NCBI GenBank assembly: GCA_040183005.1
Contig: JAMPIW010000007.1
Location: 734,188-798,187, forward strand
DNA: 64,000 nt
From: Gammaproteobacteria bacterium
GTDB taxonomy: Bacteria; Pseudomonadota; Gammaproteobacteria; Ga0077554; Ga007554
Direction: 5' to 3'
Shown here: positions 27,011-36,603 of the stretch, piece by piece
Numbering within the stretch: position 1 is the stretch's first letter
How the letters are laid out: each line of letters starts with the position of its first letter
Notes under the pieces: model-generated
Database searches by the model: none
Told to the model about the DNA's origin: nothing
What the model saw: only the letters and a program-made list of their open reading frames with translations
Position numbers and translations under genes: made by a program

Positions 27011-28498
27011 ATGAACACCCTACCACATCACTTGTACCACGCCAGCGACGTCCGCGAGATGGATCGCATCGCCATCGAAGAGTTCGGCATTCCCGGCTCT
27101 ACGTTGATGTCCCGCGCTGGTGCTGCGGGATTCGTGGCGTTGGGTATGCGTTGGCATCAGGCACGATCAGTCGCCGTGGTATGCGGTATCGGCAACAACG
27201 GTGGCGACGGTTTTGTCATGGCACGTCTGGCGCATGTGGCGGGCTTGAAGGTTATTGTTTTTCAGGTGGGTGACGCGGCCAGACTGCGTGGTGAAGCACT
27301 GGCCGCAGCCCAGTTCCTGAGGGTGGTGGGTGTGCCCATAAAACAACTCGACTCTGACTCATTGACGGAGTTCGATGTGGTGGTCGACGCCCTCCTTGGC
27401 ACCGGACTGGACCGTGAAGTCAGAGGTGAGTGGCGTGCCGCCATCGATGCCATCAATCACAGCGGGGTACCTGTGCTGGCCCTGGATATCCCCTCCGGCC
27501 TGCATTCGGACACCGGAAGAATGCTCGGCGCGGCAGTGCGCGCACAGGCAACCATTTCGTTTATCGGGCTAAAGCAGGGCATGTTCACTGCTGCGGGTCC
27601 GGACTGCTGCGGCGTGATCGAATTTGACGATCTACGCCTCCCCGCTGAAGTATATGCACGGATCACCGCGCCCGCCGTCCGCCTTATCCCCCAACAGATA
27701 CAGCGCTTGCTGCCGTCACGCTTGCGCGCGGCCCACAAGGGCGATCACGGCCATGTGCTGGTGATCGGCGGCGACCACGGCATGTCCGGCGCGGCGCGGC
27801 TCGCCGCCGAGGCTGCCGCGCGCACCGGTAGCGGATTAACCAGTGTTGCCACACGCGCCGCACATGCCGCCGTAATCGCTGCCGTACGCCCGGAGTTGAT
27901 GTGCCATGACGTGGAACATGCACAGGATCTGCATGCGCTGCTGCAGCGGGCCAGCGTAATCGCCATCGGGCCAGGGCTCGGCCAGTCAGTCTGGGCGCGC
28001 GAAATGTTCGCCGCCGTACTGGAAACACATCTGCCGCTAGTGGTGGATGCCGATGCACTGAATCTGCTGGCGCTAGAACCCGCCAGGCGCGACAACTGGG
28101 TGCTGACACCCCACCCCGGCGAAGCGGCACGTCTGCTGGACTGTACAACAGCGGATATTCAAATGGATCGTTTCCAGGCTGCTCAGGAATTACAGCAACG
28201 CTACGGCGGCATCTGCATCCTCAAGGGCGCAGGAACCCTAATTTGTAGTACCCAGCAACCCATCGCCGTCTGCGACGCAGGCAATCCCGGCATGGCCAGC
28301 GGCGGCATGGGTGATGTGCTCACCGGCGTAATCGCCGGCCTGCTTGCGCAAAAACTGAGTCTGGCGGATGCGGCATGTGCCGGCGTGTACATCCACGCTG
28401 TTGCAGGCGATGACGCGGCAGCGGTGGGTGAGCGTGGACTGCTGGCAAGCGATCTGATGCCGCACATTCACCGTTTGGCAAATCCATCTTCAATTTGA
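27011..28498 (+). CDS. nnr: Bifunctional NAD(P)H-hydrate epimerase/dehydratase
   Basis: The 495-residue protein joins two domains. The N-terminal YjeF_N epimerase spans about 1-210 (AVVCGIGNNGGDGFVMARL and DVVVDALLGTGLDREV). The C-terminal ribokinase-like ADP-dependent dehydratase spans about 220-490 (HKGDHGHVLVIGGDHGMSGAARLAAEAA, IGPGLGQS, DADALNLLA, LTPHPGEAARL and NPGMASGGMGDVLTG). It repairs hydrated NADH and NADPH. I prefer the ATG at 27011 over one six codons upstream. Order nnr-tsaE-amidase-mutL matches E. coli; the tsaE start overlaps the nnr stop. Confidence 0.95.
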   Translation: MNTLPHHLYHASDVREMDRIAIEEFGIPGSTLMSRAGAAGFVALGMRWHQARSVAVVCGIGNNGGDGFVMARLAHVAGLKVIVFQVGDAARLRGEALAAAQFLRVVGVPIKQLDSDSLTEFDVVVDALLGTGLDREVRGEWRAAIDAINHSGVPVLALDIPSGLHSDTGRMLGAAVRAQATISFIGLKQGMFTAAGPDCCGVIEFDDLRLPAEVYARITAPAVRLIPQQIQRLLPSRLRAAHKGDHGHVLVIGGDHGMSGAARLAAEAAARTGSGLTSVATRAAHAAVIAAVRPELMCHDVEHAQDLHALLQRASVIAIGPGLGQSVWAREMFAAVLETHLPLVVDADALNLLALEPARRDNWVLTPHPGEAARLLDCTTADIQMDRFQAAQELQQRYGGICILKGAGTLICSTQQPIAVCDAGNPGMASGGMGDVLTGVIAGLLAQKLSLADAACAGVYIHAVAGDDAAAVGERGLLASDLMPHIHRLANPSSI

Positions 28499-28953
28499 TG
28501 GAAATTTTGATCTCTCAGGAAGATGAAATGCTCGCGTTAGGCGCGCGGCTTGCCCAAGCCTGCGGAAACGGAGGGGCAATCATTTTCCTGCACGGCGAAC
28601 TCGGCGCGGGAAAAACGACACTGGTGCGCGGTTTTCTGCGGGGGCTCGGACATGCCGGCAAGGTAAAGAGTCCAACGTATACCCTGGTGGAGCCATATGA
28701 AATCGATCAGAGGCATATCTATCATTTCGACCTGTACCGGCTCGCCGGTCCGGATGAGCTGGAATACCTGGGGATACGCGACTTCCTCGAAAAAAACGCG
28801 ATTTTTCTTGTTGAATGGCCTGAGCGCGGCGCGCATTATCTGCCTCCCCCGGACATTGAAGTAAGCATTGATTACGCCGAATCTGGACGCCTGGTGCGAT
28901 TTGAGCCAAGGACAGCGGCGGGAAAGAATGCCCTGGCACAATTGGGGCTATAA
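28498..28953 (+). CDS. tsaE: tRNA t6A37 synthesis ATPase TsaE
   Basis: The 151-residue protein has Walker A GELGAGKTTLVRG (about 32-44), KSPTYTLVEPYE (switch), YHFDLYRLAGPDELEYLGIRDFL and VEWPERG, all diagnostic of TsaE (YjeE). It is the ATPase of the TsaBDE complex that makes threonylcarbamoyladenosine-37 in tRNA. The ATG at 28498 overlaps the stop of nnr (TGATG), so it is translationally coupled. Confidence 0.96.
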   Translation: MEILISQEDEMLALGARLAQACGNGGAIIFLHGELGAGKTTLVRGFLRGLGHAGKVKSPTYTLVEPYEIDQRHIYHFDLYRLAGPDELEYLGIRDFLEKNAIFLVEWPERGAHYLPPPDIEVSIDYAESGRLVRFEPRTAAGKNALAQLGL

Positions 28954-28983
28954 AAAACGCAAAAAATGATGCAGAATCGCCTT

Positions 28984-30354
28984 ATGAAACAAATCATCGC
29001 AGCCTTTTGTTTGATGCTTTTGTCCAGCATCGGTGTTGCCAGCGACGCGCAGATCAAAAGTGTGCGGCTGTGGGCGAGTCCTGACAGCACGCGTCTGGTC
29101 TTCGACATGAACTCACCGGCGGCATACAAGCTAATCACTCTGGATAATCCCGACCGGCTGGTCGTTGACCTGGAAAGCGCCCGCCTCGCCGCTCCGCTGG
29201 GCACGGTGGATTACAACAACACCCTGCTGCAAAGCATCCGTAGCGCGCCGCGCAACGGCAAGGACCTGCGTGTAGTACTGGATCTAAAAAACCGGGTAAG
29301 GCCAGAGATCTTCATGCTGAATCCCGCAGGGGAGTATGGTTACCGCCTGGTGGTGGATTTGTATGACGCCAATTCTGCGGTGAAAATAGCCAATACGGCC
29401 ACACCCGCCCTACCTTCACCCATTCCACCTTCCTCTATCACGACAAATGATAAGTATCCTGAAACAACCAAGACGCCGGAAGACAAGCGCTACCGCGATA
29501 TCGTGGTCGCCATCGACGCCGGGCATGGTGGGGAAGACACAGGCGCGCGCGGCCCCAGCGGCACTAACGAAAAAGACGTGACACTTGCAATCGCACGCAA
29601 GCTGGAAGATCTGGTGCGTAAGGAGAAGGGTATGAGGCCGGTGCTGATCCGCGATGGTGACTATTACATCGGCTTGCGCCAGCGCACCCAGAAGGCACGC
29701 GAGCAAAAGGCTGATATCTTCGTCGCCATTCATGCCGATGCCTTCACCAATCCCAATGCACGCGGCTCATCGGTATTTATACTCTCCGAGCGGGGCGCGA
29801 GCAGTGAGGCGGCACGCTGGCTGGCGGCCAAGGAAAACGCCTCGGATCTGATTGGCGGTGTTGAGTTGGGCGGCAAGGATAAAATGCTCGCCTCCGTACT
29901 GCTGGATTTATCGCAAACAGCCTCCGTCGAAGCCAGTCATGACGTTGCCAGCAAAGTCCTGGAAGGTCTGAAGGAAATCGGCGACCTGCATAAGCCACAC
30001 GTCGAGCGCGCAGGCTTCATGGTGCTTAAATCGCCAGACATGCCTTCCCTGCTGGTCGAAACAGCCTTTATCTCAAACCCGGCCGAAGAAAGAAAATTGC
30101 AGGATGAAGAACATCAGCAGAACCTTGCACGCGCCATCCTGAGCGGCATACGCACCTACTTCACCCGCTCACCGCCACCCGGCACAAAATTCGCCGCACT
30201 CGCCGCGCGGAGACATATCATTTCCGAGGGTGAAACACTCGCTTCTGTCGCCGGGCAGTATGGCGTGAGCGTAGAGAAACTGCGACTCACCAACAAACTG
30301 CCGGATGAACAGGTCAAGGCGGGCGCAGTGCTGCGTATTCCTGGGGATGGATAA
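28984..30354 (+). CDS. N-acetylmuramoyl-L-alanine amidase, AmiC type with LysM
   Basis: The 456-residue exported protein has a signal peptide (MKQIIAAFCLMLLSSIGVAS) and an AMIN domain (about 20-120; VRLWASPDSTRLVFDMNSP). A linker precedes an Amidase_3 domain (about 165-385; VAIDAGHGGEDTGARGPSG, HADAF, SLLVETAFISNPAEE with the zinc His/Glu ligands and catalytic Glu). It ends in a LysM domain (about 400-450; HIISEGETLASVAGQYGVS). It cleaves septal peptidoglycan during daughter-cell separation and would need an EnvC/NlpD-type activator. The start could also be the ATG at 28966. Confidence 0.94.
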   Translation: MKQIIAAFCLMLLSSIGVASDAQIKSVRLWASPDSTRLVFDMNSPAAYKLITLDNPDRLVVDLESARLAAPLGTVDYNNTLLQSIRSAPRNGKDLRVVLDLKNRVRPEIFMLNPAGEYGYRLVVDLYDANSAVKIANTATPALPSPIPPSSITTNDKYPETTKTPEDKRYRDIVVAIDAGHGGEDTGARGPSGTNEKDVTLAIARKLEDLVRKEKGMRPVLIRDGDYYIGLRQRTQKAREQKADIFVAIHADAFTNPNARGSSVFILSERGASSEAARWLAAKENASDLIGGVELGGKDKMLASVLLDLSQTASVEASHDVASKVLEGLKEIGDLHKPHVERAGFMVLKSPDMPSLLVETAFISNPAEERKLQDEEHQQNLARAILSGIRTYFTRSPPPGTKFAALAARRHIISEGETLASVAGQYGVSVEKLRLTNKLPDEQVKAGAVLRIPGDG

Positions 30355-30463
30355 TCGACCAGTAAAACCTCGCCAAAGACCCTCATTCAAAATGAGCGCC
30401 CAAGGCTTTGGTAGGTTATACTTTTCGCACATGTACCCGCCTGATTCATTCCTGACGTAACCG

Positions 30464-32305
30464 ATGCGCATCCACCGTCTCCCTACCCAACTCGCTAACC
30501 AAATCGCCGCAGGCGAGGTTATTGAAAGACCTTCTTCGCTGGTCAAAGAGCTGCTCGAAAACAGTATGGATGCAGGGGCAACCCAGATCGAGATTGATGT
30601 CGAACAGGGTGGCTCGGGCTTAATACGGGTGCGTGACAACGGCTGTGGCATCCACAAGGATGATCTCGTTCTGGCACTGAGCCGCCATGCCACAAGCAAA
30701 ATCAAAACCTTTGATGACCTGACGAATATATCCAGCCTGGGTTTTCGCGGTGAGGCATTGCCGAGCATCTATTCCGTATCACGCCTGACCCTGACATCGC
30801 GTACTCAAAGCGACAACAGTGGGTGGCGTATCCAGGGCGATGGTCGCGAGCTGGATGCGCAGCCATCGCCCGCTGCTCACCCGGTTGGCACCACAGTGGA
30901 AGTGCGCGACCTATTTTTCAACACCCCGGCACGGCGTAAATTCCTGCGCAGTGAAAAAACTGAATTCTCTCACCTTGAGGAAGTTGTTCAGCGCATTGCG
31001 CTCAGCCGTTTTGATGTGGATGTTACCTTGCGTCATAACCAGCGCGCCGCTCAAACCTTGCGCGCTGGCCTTGATGAACGGGACAAGGAGAGGCGCATTG
31101 CGGATATCATTGGCACGCCCTTTCTCGAAAATGCACTGCGTATCGACTTCGAGGCCTCCGGCTTGCGGCTATGGGGGTGGATAACATTGCCAACCTTCTC
31201 GCGTGGCCAGAGCGATTTGCAATATTTTTATGTCAACGGGCGCATCATCCGCGACAAGCTGGTGAGTCACGCCATCCGCCAGGCCTACCAGGATGTGCTG
31301 TTCCACGGACGCCATCCGGTGTTTGTGCTGTATCTGGAAATGCCACCCTCAGAGGTGGACGTGAATGTTCACCCCACCAAGCACGAGGTGCGTTTCCGGG
31401 AAAGCCGCCTGATCCACGACTTTCTGTTCCGCACACTGCGCGACGTGCTCGCAACCACCCGGCCTGGTCATACGACGCCTGGCGATCACACACCGCAGCT
31501 CTCCACAGCCGAGATGCCCGCGCCTGACAATGCCGTGCTGGATGCGCCACGTGGTCCATCCTATACGCCAGCACCTGCTCCTCACTATGCGCGTCAACCT
31601 CCCCTGCCCTTGTCGTCATCACAATCACCACTGCAAGTGCGCGAACAAATCTCTGCGTATGCCGCGCTGCACCCATCTTCCGCTGCAACGCCAGCCGTAG
31701 CGGATGAAGCCCGGCACGAGACCCCACCGCTGGGCTACGCCATCGCGCAACTGCACGGTGTCTATATTCTCGCCGAAAATGCCCATGGCCTGGTGCTGGT
31801 AGACATGCACGCCGCGCACGAACGCATCACCTATGAGCGCATGAAAACCGCGCTGGATAGCGACGGGATCCGCTCTCAACCTCTGCTTGTGCCTATCACG
31901 ATAACGGTCAATGAACGCGACGCGCGGTTAGCGGAAGAATGCAGCACTACCTTCACCAATCTTGGCTTTGAGGTTAATCGGCTGGGCGCCACAACACTGG
32001 TTGTGCGTCAGATACCTGAATTGCTGCACAGTGCAAATGTAGAAACTTTGGTCCAGGATGTGCTGGCTGATCTTCATGCCTTCGGTGACAGCACACGAAT
32101 CCGCGAACAGCTGAACACCGTACTCTCTACCCTCGCCTGCCATGGCTCGGTGCGCGCCAACCGCAAACTTACCCTCCCGGAAATGAACATGCTATTGCGA
32201 GACATGGAACACACTGAACGTAGTGGCCAGTGCAATCATGGGCGCCCTACATGGATACAACTCAGCATGGCGGAGCTCGACAAGATGTTTATGCGGGGGC
32301 GATAA
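30464..32305 (+). CDS. mutL: DNA mismatch repair protein MutL
   Basis: The 613-residue protein has the GHKL ATPase motifs [27 protein letters not shown] and [15 protein letters not shown], then PARRKFLRS and [13 protein letters not shown] proline-rich linker (about 345-420) leads to the C-terminal dimerisation domain. There D447[11 protein letters not shown] matches DMHA(X)2E(X)4E, the metal-binding endonuclease motif described for Pseudomonas MutL, so this MutL probably nicks DNA itself and does not need MutH. miaA and hfq, the usual next genes, are absent: two insertion sequences and chrA follow instead. Confidence 0.97.
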   Translation: MRIHRLPTQLANQIAAGEVIERPSSLVKELLENSMDAGATQIEIDVEQGGSGLIRVRDNGCGIHKDDLVLALSRHATSKIKTFDDLTNISSLGFRGEALPSIYSVSRLTLTSRTQSDNSGWRIQGDGRELDAQPSPAAHPVGTTVEVRDLFFNTPARRKFLRSEKTEFSHLEEVVQRIALSRFDVDVTLRHNQRAAQTLRAGLDERDKERRIADIIGTPFLENALRIDFEASGLRLWGWITLPTFSRGQSDLQYFYVNGRIIRDKLVSHAIRQAYQDVLFHGRHPVFVLYLEMPPSEVDVNVHPTKHEVRFRESRLIHDFLFRTLRDVLATTRPGHTTPGDHTPQLSTAEMPAPDNAVLDAPRGPSYTPAPAPHYARQPPLPLSSSQSPLQVREQISAYAALHPSSAATPAVADEARHETPPLGYAIAQLHGVYILAENAHGLVLVDMHAAHERITYERMKTALDSDGIRSQPLLVPITITVNERDARLAEECSTTFTNLGFEVNRLGATTLVVRQIPELLHSANVETLVQDVLADLHAFGDSTRIREQLNTVLSTLACHGSVRANRKLTLPEMNMLLRDMEHTERSGQCNHGRPTWIQLSMAELDKMFMRGR

Positions 32306-32339
32306 AAGCAGTGTAGCGGTCGGCTTCTTAACATAACGG

Positions 32340-34049
32340 GTAACTACTCACCCCCGATTAAGTTGACCTCACCCGCGAGAGCCATTTGAATCGCAAGAAG
32401 AGGATTATGCCCCTTGTTGGCCATGGTTTGCAGATAGCTTGATATTCGGCAATAAGCCTGAGCATAAATCTCTGAGCGGAAACAGCCTGAGACCTTTTGC
32501 TTCACCTTGGACATTCTCAAATCACGCTCGGCCCGATTATTGGTGAAGGAGACATGCGGGTTTTTGGCGAACAGCAGGACGGATGCCTCATGTTTTTGCA
32601 ATCGCTCCAGCAGATTGTGCGCATCTGACTTGGCGAGTTTGCCGCGTTTCCCGCTGGGCTTTTGGGGAATAGGTGGAAGCTCTTTTTCGCCACGGGTGAG
32701 AATCGTGCGGTAGCGCTTTTGCAACCGCGCCAGTGCTTCATCGGTCAATCTCTTTTCCGTGCTTCTGGAGACGGTGGCGCAGCTCTCCTGTAAAAGGCGT
32801 TTCATGTGGCGCGCCCAGGCGTAGTCATTGGCGTCAACAATGAACGTCAATTCGCGCAGCAGATGCGAGCCGCACAGGCCGTGAGAGCAGTGATCATAGG
32901 ACAAGTAGGATGACCAGCAGTCATGAATGATGACGCCATCGTAGCGCGGAATAATATCGATCGACGTGATCGCTGCCGTGCCCCGTTTTCGATGTAAAAA
33001 CTTGAGGGTGATCTCCCCTGCGGAGTACACGTGTATCCAGTGGTTTTGCTTATCCACCCGCAAGGAGGTCTCATCCACATGCATAGAGGGTGCTTTCAGC
33101 AGCTGTGCGGTGGCGTGCTGCTCCCACCGCTCCAAGGCACGATGAAGCCGCAGCACAAAAGCCAGAAGAGTGGCTTCAGAGATCACAACACCGATCATGG
33201 AGGTCAGCAGCGTTTGCGCGCGATTGATCGCGACCATCTGAGACACCAGTAAATTGATGACAAAGGCCTTTAAGCCATCGCCGTATTGCAACGGGCCGTG
33301 CATATCCGCCGGGAACTTCCCTTTGACCGTCGCATCGCAGACCGGGCACTGCTTGACCTCGGCATCCACATGCTCAACGACTTTCTCAAAAACAATATCG
33401 ATCTTCGTCCGTCTTTCATGGTGACTACAGGGCGTATTATCCAGATCTTCGCCACATACATCGCAGAGGCGGACTCTAGAAAGAGTCACACTCTCTTTGA
33501 CGCGCGTGTTTTTCAGCAGGGCGCCGTTTTCGTTTTTCCCCTTACCCTGGCTCCCCGGATGACTCAACGAGGAGTCGTCCTTTTCCGTTTGGGAGGAGGG
33601 CTTGCTGGAGTTGCGGCTGTCTTTCTTGGTTATTCTTTCCAGAAAAATGGAGAGCATCAGCTCCATCATCATGAACATGCTATTCATAAGCACCTGAGTT
33701 TCGCGAGGCACTTTACCGTCGCAACTGAGCTGCTCAAAATCCGCTTTCAACCGGATGACTTCGTTTCTGACGGAGATTTTGTCCAGGCTTGCCATGAAGA
33801 GAGTGACTATACGTTTGGAATAGCCAAAGGATAACATGGCTTTTTTCGACACTCTGATGACGGTCACATCAGGCTGAAATGGTTTTTTCGACTTAAAATG
33901 GCAAGGTGGCTCATTGAAGAGATCAAAGCCCCTGCCAGCGGCAATAGAGCATAGATTTTACGCCGAGATAAGAAAGTAGTTTTTTCGATAGAAAAAACCT
34001 GTCAAGAGATTTTTAAGTTATTTTTCGTGTGAAGGGAGTGAGTAGTTAC
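32340..34049 (-). mobile_element. One-ORF IS66-family insertion sequence, copy B (complete)
   Basis: This 1710-bp element has the same termini as copy A and an 8-bp duplication CATAACGG (32332-32339 and 34050-34057). The left 1415 bp (32340-33754) look identical to copy A (17216-18630), but the right 295 bp differ at about 20 positions plus a 2-bp indel. It lies 34 bp after the mutL stop, and its right end is 18 bp from the next IS66 element. Confidence 0.93.
32344..33795 (-). CDS. IS66-family (ISBst12-type) transposase, copy B
   Basis: The 483-residue protein starts MASLDKISVRNEVIRLKADF. I prefer this start at 33795 because copy A has the equivalent ATG and a stop just before it. A longer in-frame start at 33867 exists in this copy only, because the upstream sequence differs. 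DDE residues are intact (HVDETSL, IIHDCWSSY, NNRAERDL). It is otherwise the same as copy A. Confidence 0.93.
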   Translation of the reverse strand: MASLDKISVRNEVIRLKADFEQLSCDGKVPRETQVLMNSMFMMMELMLSIFLERITKKDSRNSSKPSSQTEKDDSSLSHPGSQGKGKNENGALLKNTRVKESVTLSRVRLCDVCGEDLDNTPCSHHERRTKIDIVFEKVVEHVDAEVKQCPVCDATVKGKFPADMHGPLQYGDGLKAFVINLLVSQMVAINRAQTLLTSMIGVVISEATLLAFVLRLHRALERWEQHATAQLLKAPSMHVDETSLRVDKQNHWIHVYSAGEITLKFLHRKRGTAAITSIDIIPRYDGVIIHDCWSSYLSYDHCSHGLCGSHLLRELTFIVDANDYAWARHMKRLLQESCATVSRSTEKRLTDEALARLQKRYRTILTRGEKELPPIPQKPSGKRGKLAKSDAHNLLERLQKHEASVLLFAKNPHVSFTNNRAERDLRMSKVKQKVSGCFRSEIYAQAYCRISSYLQTMANKGHNPLLAIQMALAGEVNLIGGE

Positions 34050-34143
34050 CATAACGGAACATAAAACGTAAGCGGCCAGCCGTCCCACCTGTAGTTTTCC
34101 GCGAAGCCCGTGCACTCTTGCTGCTTTTTCGGAGGGACTCCAG

Positions 34144-34446
34144 ATGGCGAAGAGGCATGGGCAGGAATTCTGGCGAGAGCATCTTGAAGCCTGGCGTCGA
34201 AGTGATCTGACGCAGAGGGAATACTGTGCGAACCAAGGGTTGGGTGAGAAGGCGTTTTATCGCTGGCGGCGCAAGGAGAGGGAAGCCGTTGCATCGGCAA
34301 AGTCATCCCTCACCTTGGTGCCGGTCAGCGTGGGTGCACCGGTAACGGGGAACGTCGTACGGCTCCACAGTCCGGGCGGCTGGAGAATCGAGCTGCCGGC
34401 GGACGGGGCTCCATGGCTGGCCGACCTGTTGCGGCAACTGCCATGA
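34144..34446 (+). CDS. tnpA: IS66 accessory protein TnpA
   Basis: The 100-residue protein starts MAKRHGQEFWREHLEAWRRSDLTQREYCANQG and contains KAFYRWRRKER, the typical helix-turn-helix of IS66 OrfA. The stop overlaps the tnpB start (ATGA at 34443-34446), a standard IS66 arrangement giving translational coupling. It is needed with TnpB and TnpC for transposition; its exact role is not settled. Confidence 0.92.
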   Translation: MAKRHGQEFWREHLEAWRRSDLTQREYCANQGLGEKAFYRWRRKEREAVASAKSSLTLVPVSVGAPVTGNVVRLHSPGGWRIELPADGAPWLADLLRQLP

Positions 34447-34784
34447 TCCCCACGCCCGCACAAGTCTGGCTGGTGGTCGAACCGATCGACATGCGTGCCG
34501 GCATCGATGGCCTCTCCCAGCGCATCCAGAACACGCTCGGCCGCTCCCCTTGCGACGGCACGGCCTACGCCTTCCGCAACCGACGCCAGAACCGCCTCAA
34601 GCTCCTGATCTGGGACGGTACTGGCGTCTGGCTCTGTCAGCGTCGCCTGCATCGTGGCCACTTCACCTGGCCGACATCGGACGCCACCACCTTCGCCCTC
34701 ACGCCAGCGCAATGGGACTGGCTGACCGCCGGTGTCGACTGGCAAAGACTCTCGGCGCCACCGCCGTCACAGTGGCAAGTGTGA
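34443..34784 (+). CDS. tnpB: IS66 accessory protein TnpB
   Basis: The 113-residue protein starts MIPTPAQVWLVVEPIDMRAGIDGLSQ and contains LKLLIWDGTGVWLCQRRLHRGHFTWP, the diagnostic IS66 OrfB (TnpB) core. I prefer the ATG at 34443 in the coupling overlap over one at 34413. Its stop is about 80 bp upstream of tnpC. Confidence 0.93.
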   Translation: MIPTPAQVWLVVEPIDMRAGIDGLSQRIQNTLGRSPCDGTAYAFRNRRQNRLKLLIWDGTGVWLCQRRLHRGHFTWPTSDATTFALTPAQWDWLTAGVDWQRLSAPPPSQWQV

Positions 34785-34864
34785 GCGCGTTATTTTAGTG
34801 AATAAACAGCCTAAAACCCTTGCCGTTACTGGCTTGCGGAGCATGCCAGTGGTAAAATACAGGC

Positions 34865-36379
34865 ATGGATTTAGCCGCCGAACTCGCCCAATTCAAGCCC
34901 GATCCCGCCTTGGCGGAATGGATAGGCAAGCTGCTCGAAAGAACCCAAAAAGATGCGCTCAAAATCCAAGCCCTGACCTTCGAGCTCGCCTACTACAAGC
35001 GCATTCGCTTTGCCAACAAGAGTGAACAGTTCTCCTTGGAGCAGCGCGAGCTGTTCGAGGAAAGCTGGAATACCGACACCAGCGCGCTGGAAGCCGAAGT
35101 GGAACAGCTGGCATCTACCCGGCAACCCAAGCGCGAACGCGCCGGTCGCCAGCCGTTGCCGGATCATCTCCCGCGCATCGAGCACCGGCATGAGCCGGAA
35201 TCGTGCACCTGCGGCCAGTGCGGCAAGGATCTGGTCAAGATCGGCGAAGACATCAGCGAGCAACTGGATGTCGAGCCCGCCCGCTTCTTCGTGCATCGCC
35301 ACATTCGTCCGCAGTATGCTTGCCGTGCTTGTGAGACCGTCAGTGCGGCGCCGATTCCGCCGGCGGTCATCGACGGCGGCATGGCGGCGCCGGGCCTGCT
35401 CACCTGGGTGATGGTCAGCAAATTCATGGATCACCTGCCTCTCTACCGGCTGGAGCAGATCGCGGCCCGCAGTGGGGTTACCCTGTCACGCTCCACCTTG
35501 GCCGAATGGGTAGGTCGCATTGGCGTGGCACTCCAGCCGCTGGCCGACCGGCTGGCCGAGAGACTCCGCCAGCGCACCGTCTTGCACGCCGACGAGACCC
35601 CAGTGCAGCAACTCGACCCCGGACGGGGAAAAACGCTACGCGCCTTCCTCTGGGCCTACCGAAGTTGCGATCTCGAACAGGGAGACCCCCTCGTCCTCTT
35701 CGACTACCAGACCGACCGGCGCGGCAAACATGCCAGGAACTTCCTGCAAGGCTGGAAGGGTGCCCTTATGGTCGATGATTATGCCGGCTACAAAGGCCTG
35801 TTCGCCCACGCCGTGGTGGAACTGGCGTGCCTGGCCCATGCGCGGCGGAAATTCTACGATCTGCATGCCGCCCATCAGAGTCCGATCGCGGCCGAGGCAT
35901 TGAAGCGCATTGCCGGGCTCTATGCCATCGAAGATCAGGGCAGGACCCTGGGCATCGAGGATCGCCAGGCATTACGCCAGCAACACGCCAAGCCGAAGCT
36001 GGACGAATTCCATGCCTGGCTCCAGCGCACACGGCTCACCACCGCCACGGGTAGCGGCACCGCCAAGGCCATCGATTACAGCCTCAAACGCTGGGATGCA
36101 ATCAAGCGCTACCTCGGGGATGGCCGTTACCCCATCGATAACAACCCGGTGGAAAATGCTATCCGTCCTATTGCGCTTGGTAAAAAGAATTGGCTGTTCA
36201 CCGGCAGTGAACGCGCGGGCCGCCGCGCCGCCGCCATCCAGAGCCTGTTCGCAACGGCGAAACTCAACGGCATCGAGCCGGCTGCCTGGCTGAAGGATAC
36301 GCTGGAGAAACTGCCGACCTGGCCTAACAGCCGCATTGATGAGTTGTTGCCGTTGCGGTCTGTACAGGCATCAGGCTGA
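34865..36379 (+). CDS. tnpC: IS66 transposase TnpC
   Basis: The 504-residue DDE transposase has an N-terminal coiled-coil region (about 20-75), a zinc-finger segment (CTCGQCGKDL about 118-127, and CRAC), and the DDE triad in LHADETPVQQLDPGRGKTL, LMVDDYAGYKGLFA and IDNNPVENAIRPIALGKKNW. A typical IS66 C-terminal domain (GSERAGRRAAAIQSLFATAKLNG) ends it. The frame is complete, so the element may be active. Confidence 0.95.
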   Translation: MDLAAELAQFKPDPALAEWIGKLLERTQKDALKIQALTFELAYYKRIRFANKSEQFSLEQRELFEESWNTDTSALEAEVEQLASTRQPKRERAGRQPLPDHLPRIEHRHEPESCTCGQCGKDLVKIGEDISEQLDVEPARFFVHRHIRPQYACRACETVSAAPIPPAVIDGGMAAPGLLTWVMVSKFMDHLPLYRLEQIAARSGVTLSRSTLAEWVGRIGVALQPLADRLAERLRQRTVLHADETPVQQLDPGRGKTLRAFLWAYRSCDLEQGDPLVLFDYQTDRRGKHARNFLQGWKGALMVDDYAGYKGLFAHAVVELACLAHARRKFYDLHAAHQSPIAAEALKRIAGLYAIEDQGRTLGIEDRQALRQQHAKPKLDEFHAWLQRTRLTTATGSGTAKAIDYSLKRWDAIKRYLGDGRYPIDNNPVENAIRPIALGKKNWLFTGSERAGRRAAAIQSLFATAKLNGIEPAAWLKDTLEKLPTWPNSRIDELLPLRSVQASG

Positions 36380-36482
36380 ACTGTACAGGTGGAGCGGCTG
36401 GACGCTTACCATAAAACGGCGGGCGAGATACTGTTTAGGCAAAAAAATGCCCAGGCGCATTGAGCAGCCCGGGCTAAAGTTG

Positions 36483-36542
36483 GACTCCAAATGACGGTTG
36501 GGTGGGTGGGGGGGGGTGACCGCCATTTGTTACCCTGGAGTC
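36483..36542 (+). promoter_or_regulatory. Hairpin with a G-tract loop upstream of chrA
   Basis: GACTCCAAATGACGGT and ACCGCCATTT...GGAGTC can pair (about 16 bp, with an 8-nt bulge on the right arm). The loop, 36500-36516, is GGG-T-GGG-T-followed by nine G, which meets the general G-quadruplex pattern. It lies 60-120 bp upstream of the chrA start. A regulatory or terminator role is possible but unproven. The G9 run is also a typical place for sequencing error. Confidence 0.5.
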
Positions 36543-36603
36543 TATTATCCGCAACGGCAGATAAAGTTCTGTGCGCTGCGTCACAAAATTTATAATTGAT
36601 ACT

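Larger units (their letters stand above)
34068..36409 (+). mobile_element. Three-ORF IS66-family insertion sequence (complete)
   Basis: This 2342-bp element has terminal repeats GTAAGCGGCCAGCCGTCCCA (left) and its imperfect complement ending GGCTGGACGCTTAC (right), flanked by a perfect 8-bp duplication CATAAAAC (34060-34067 and 36410-36417). It carries tnpA, tnpB and tnpC in canonical order, all intact. It is a different IS66 lineage from the one-ORF element next to it, and runs in the opposite direction. Confidence 0.95.
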
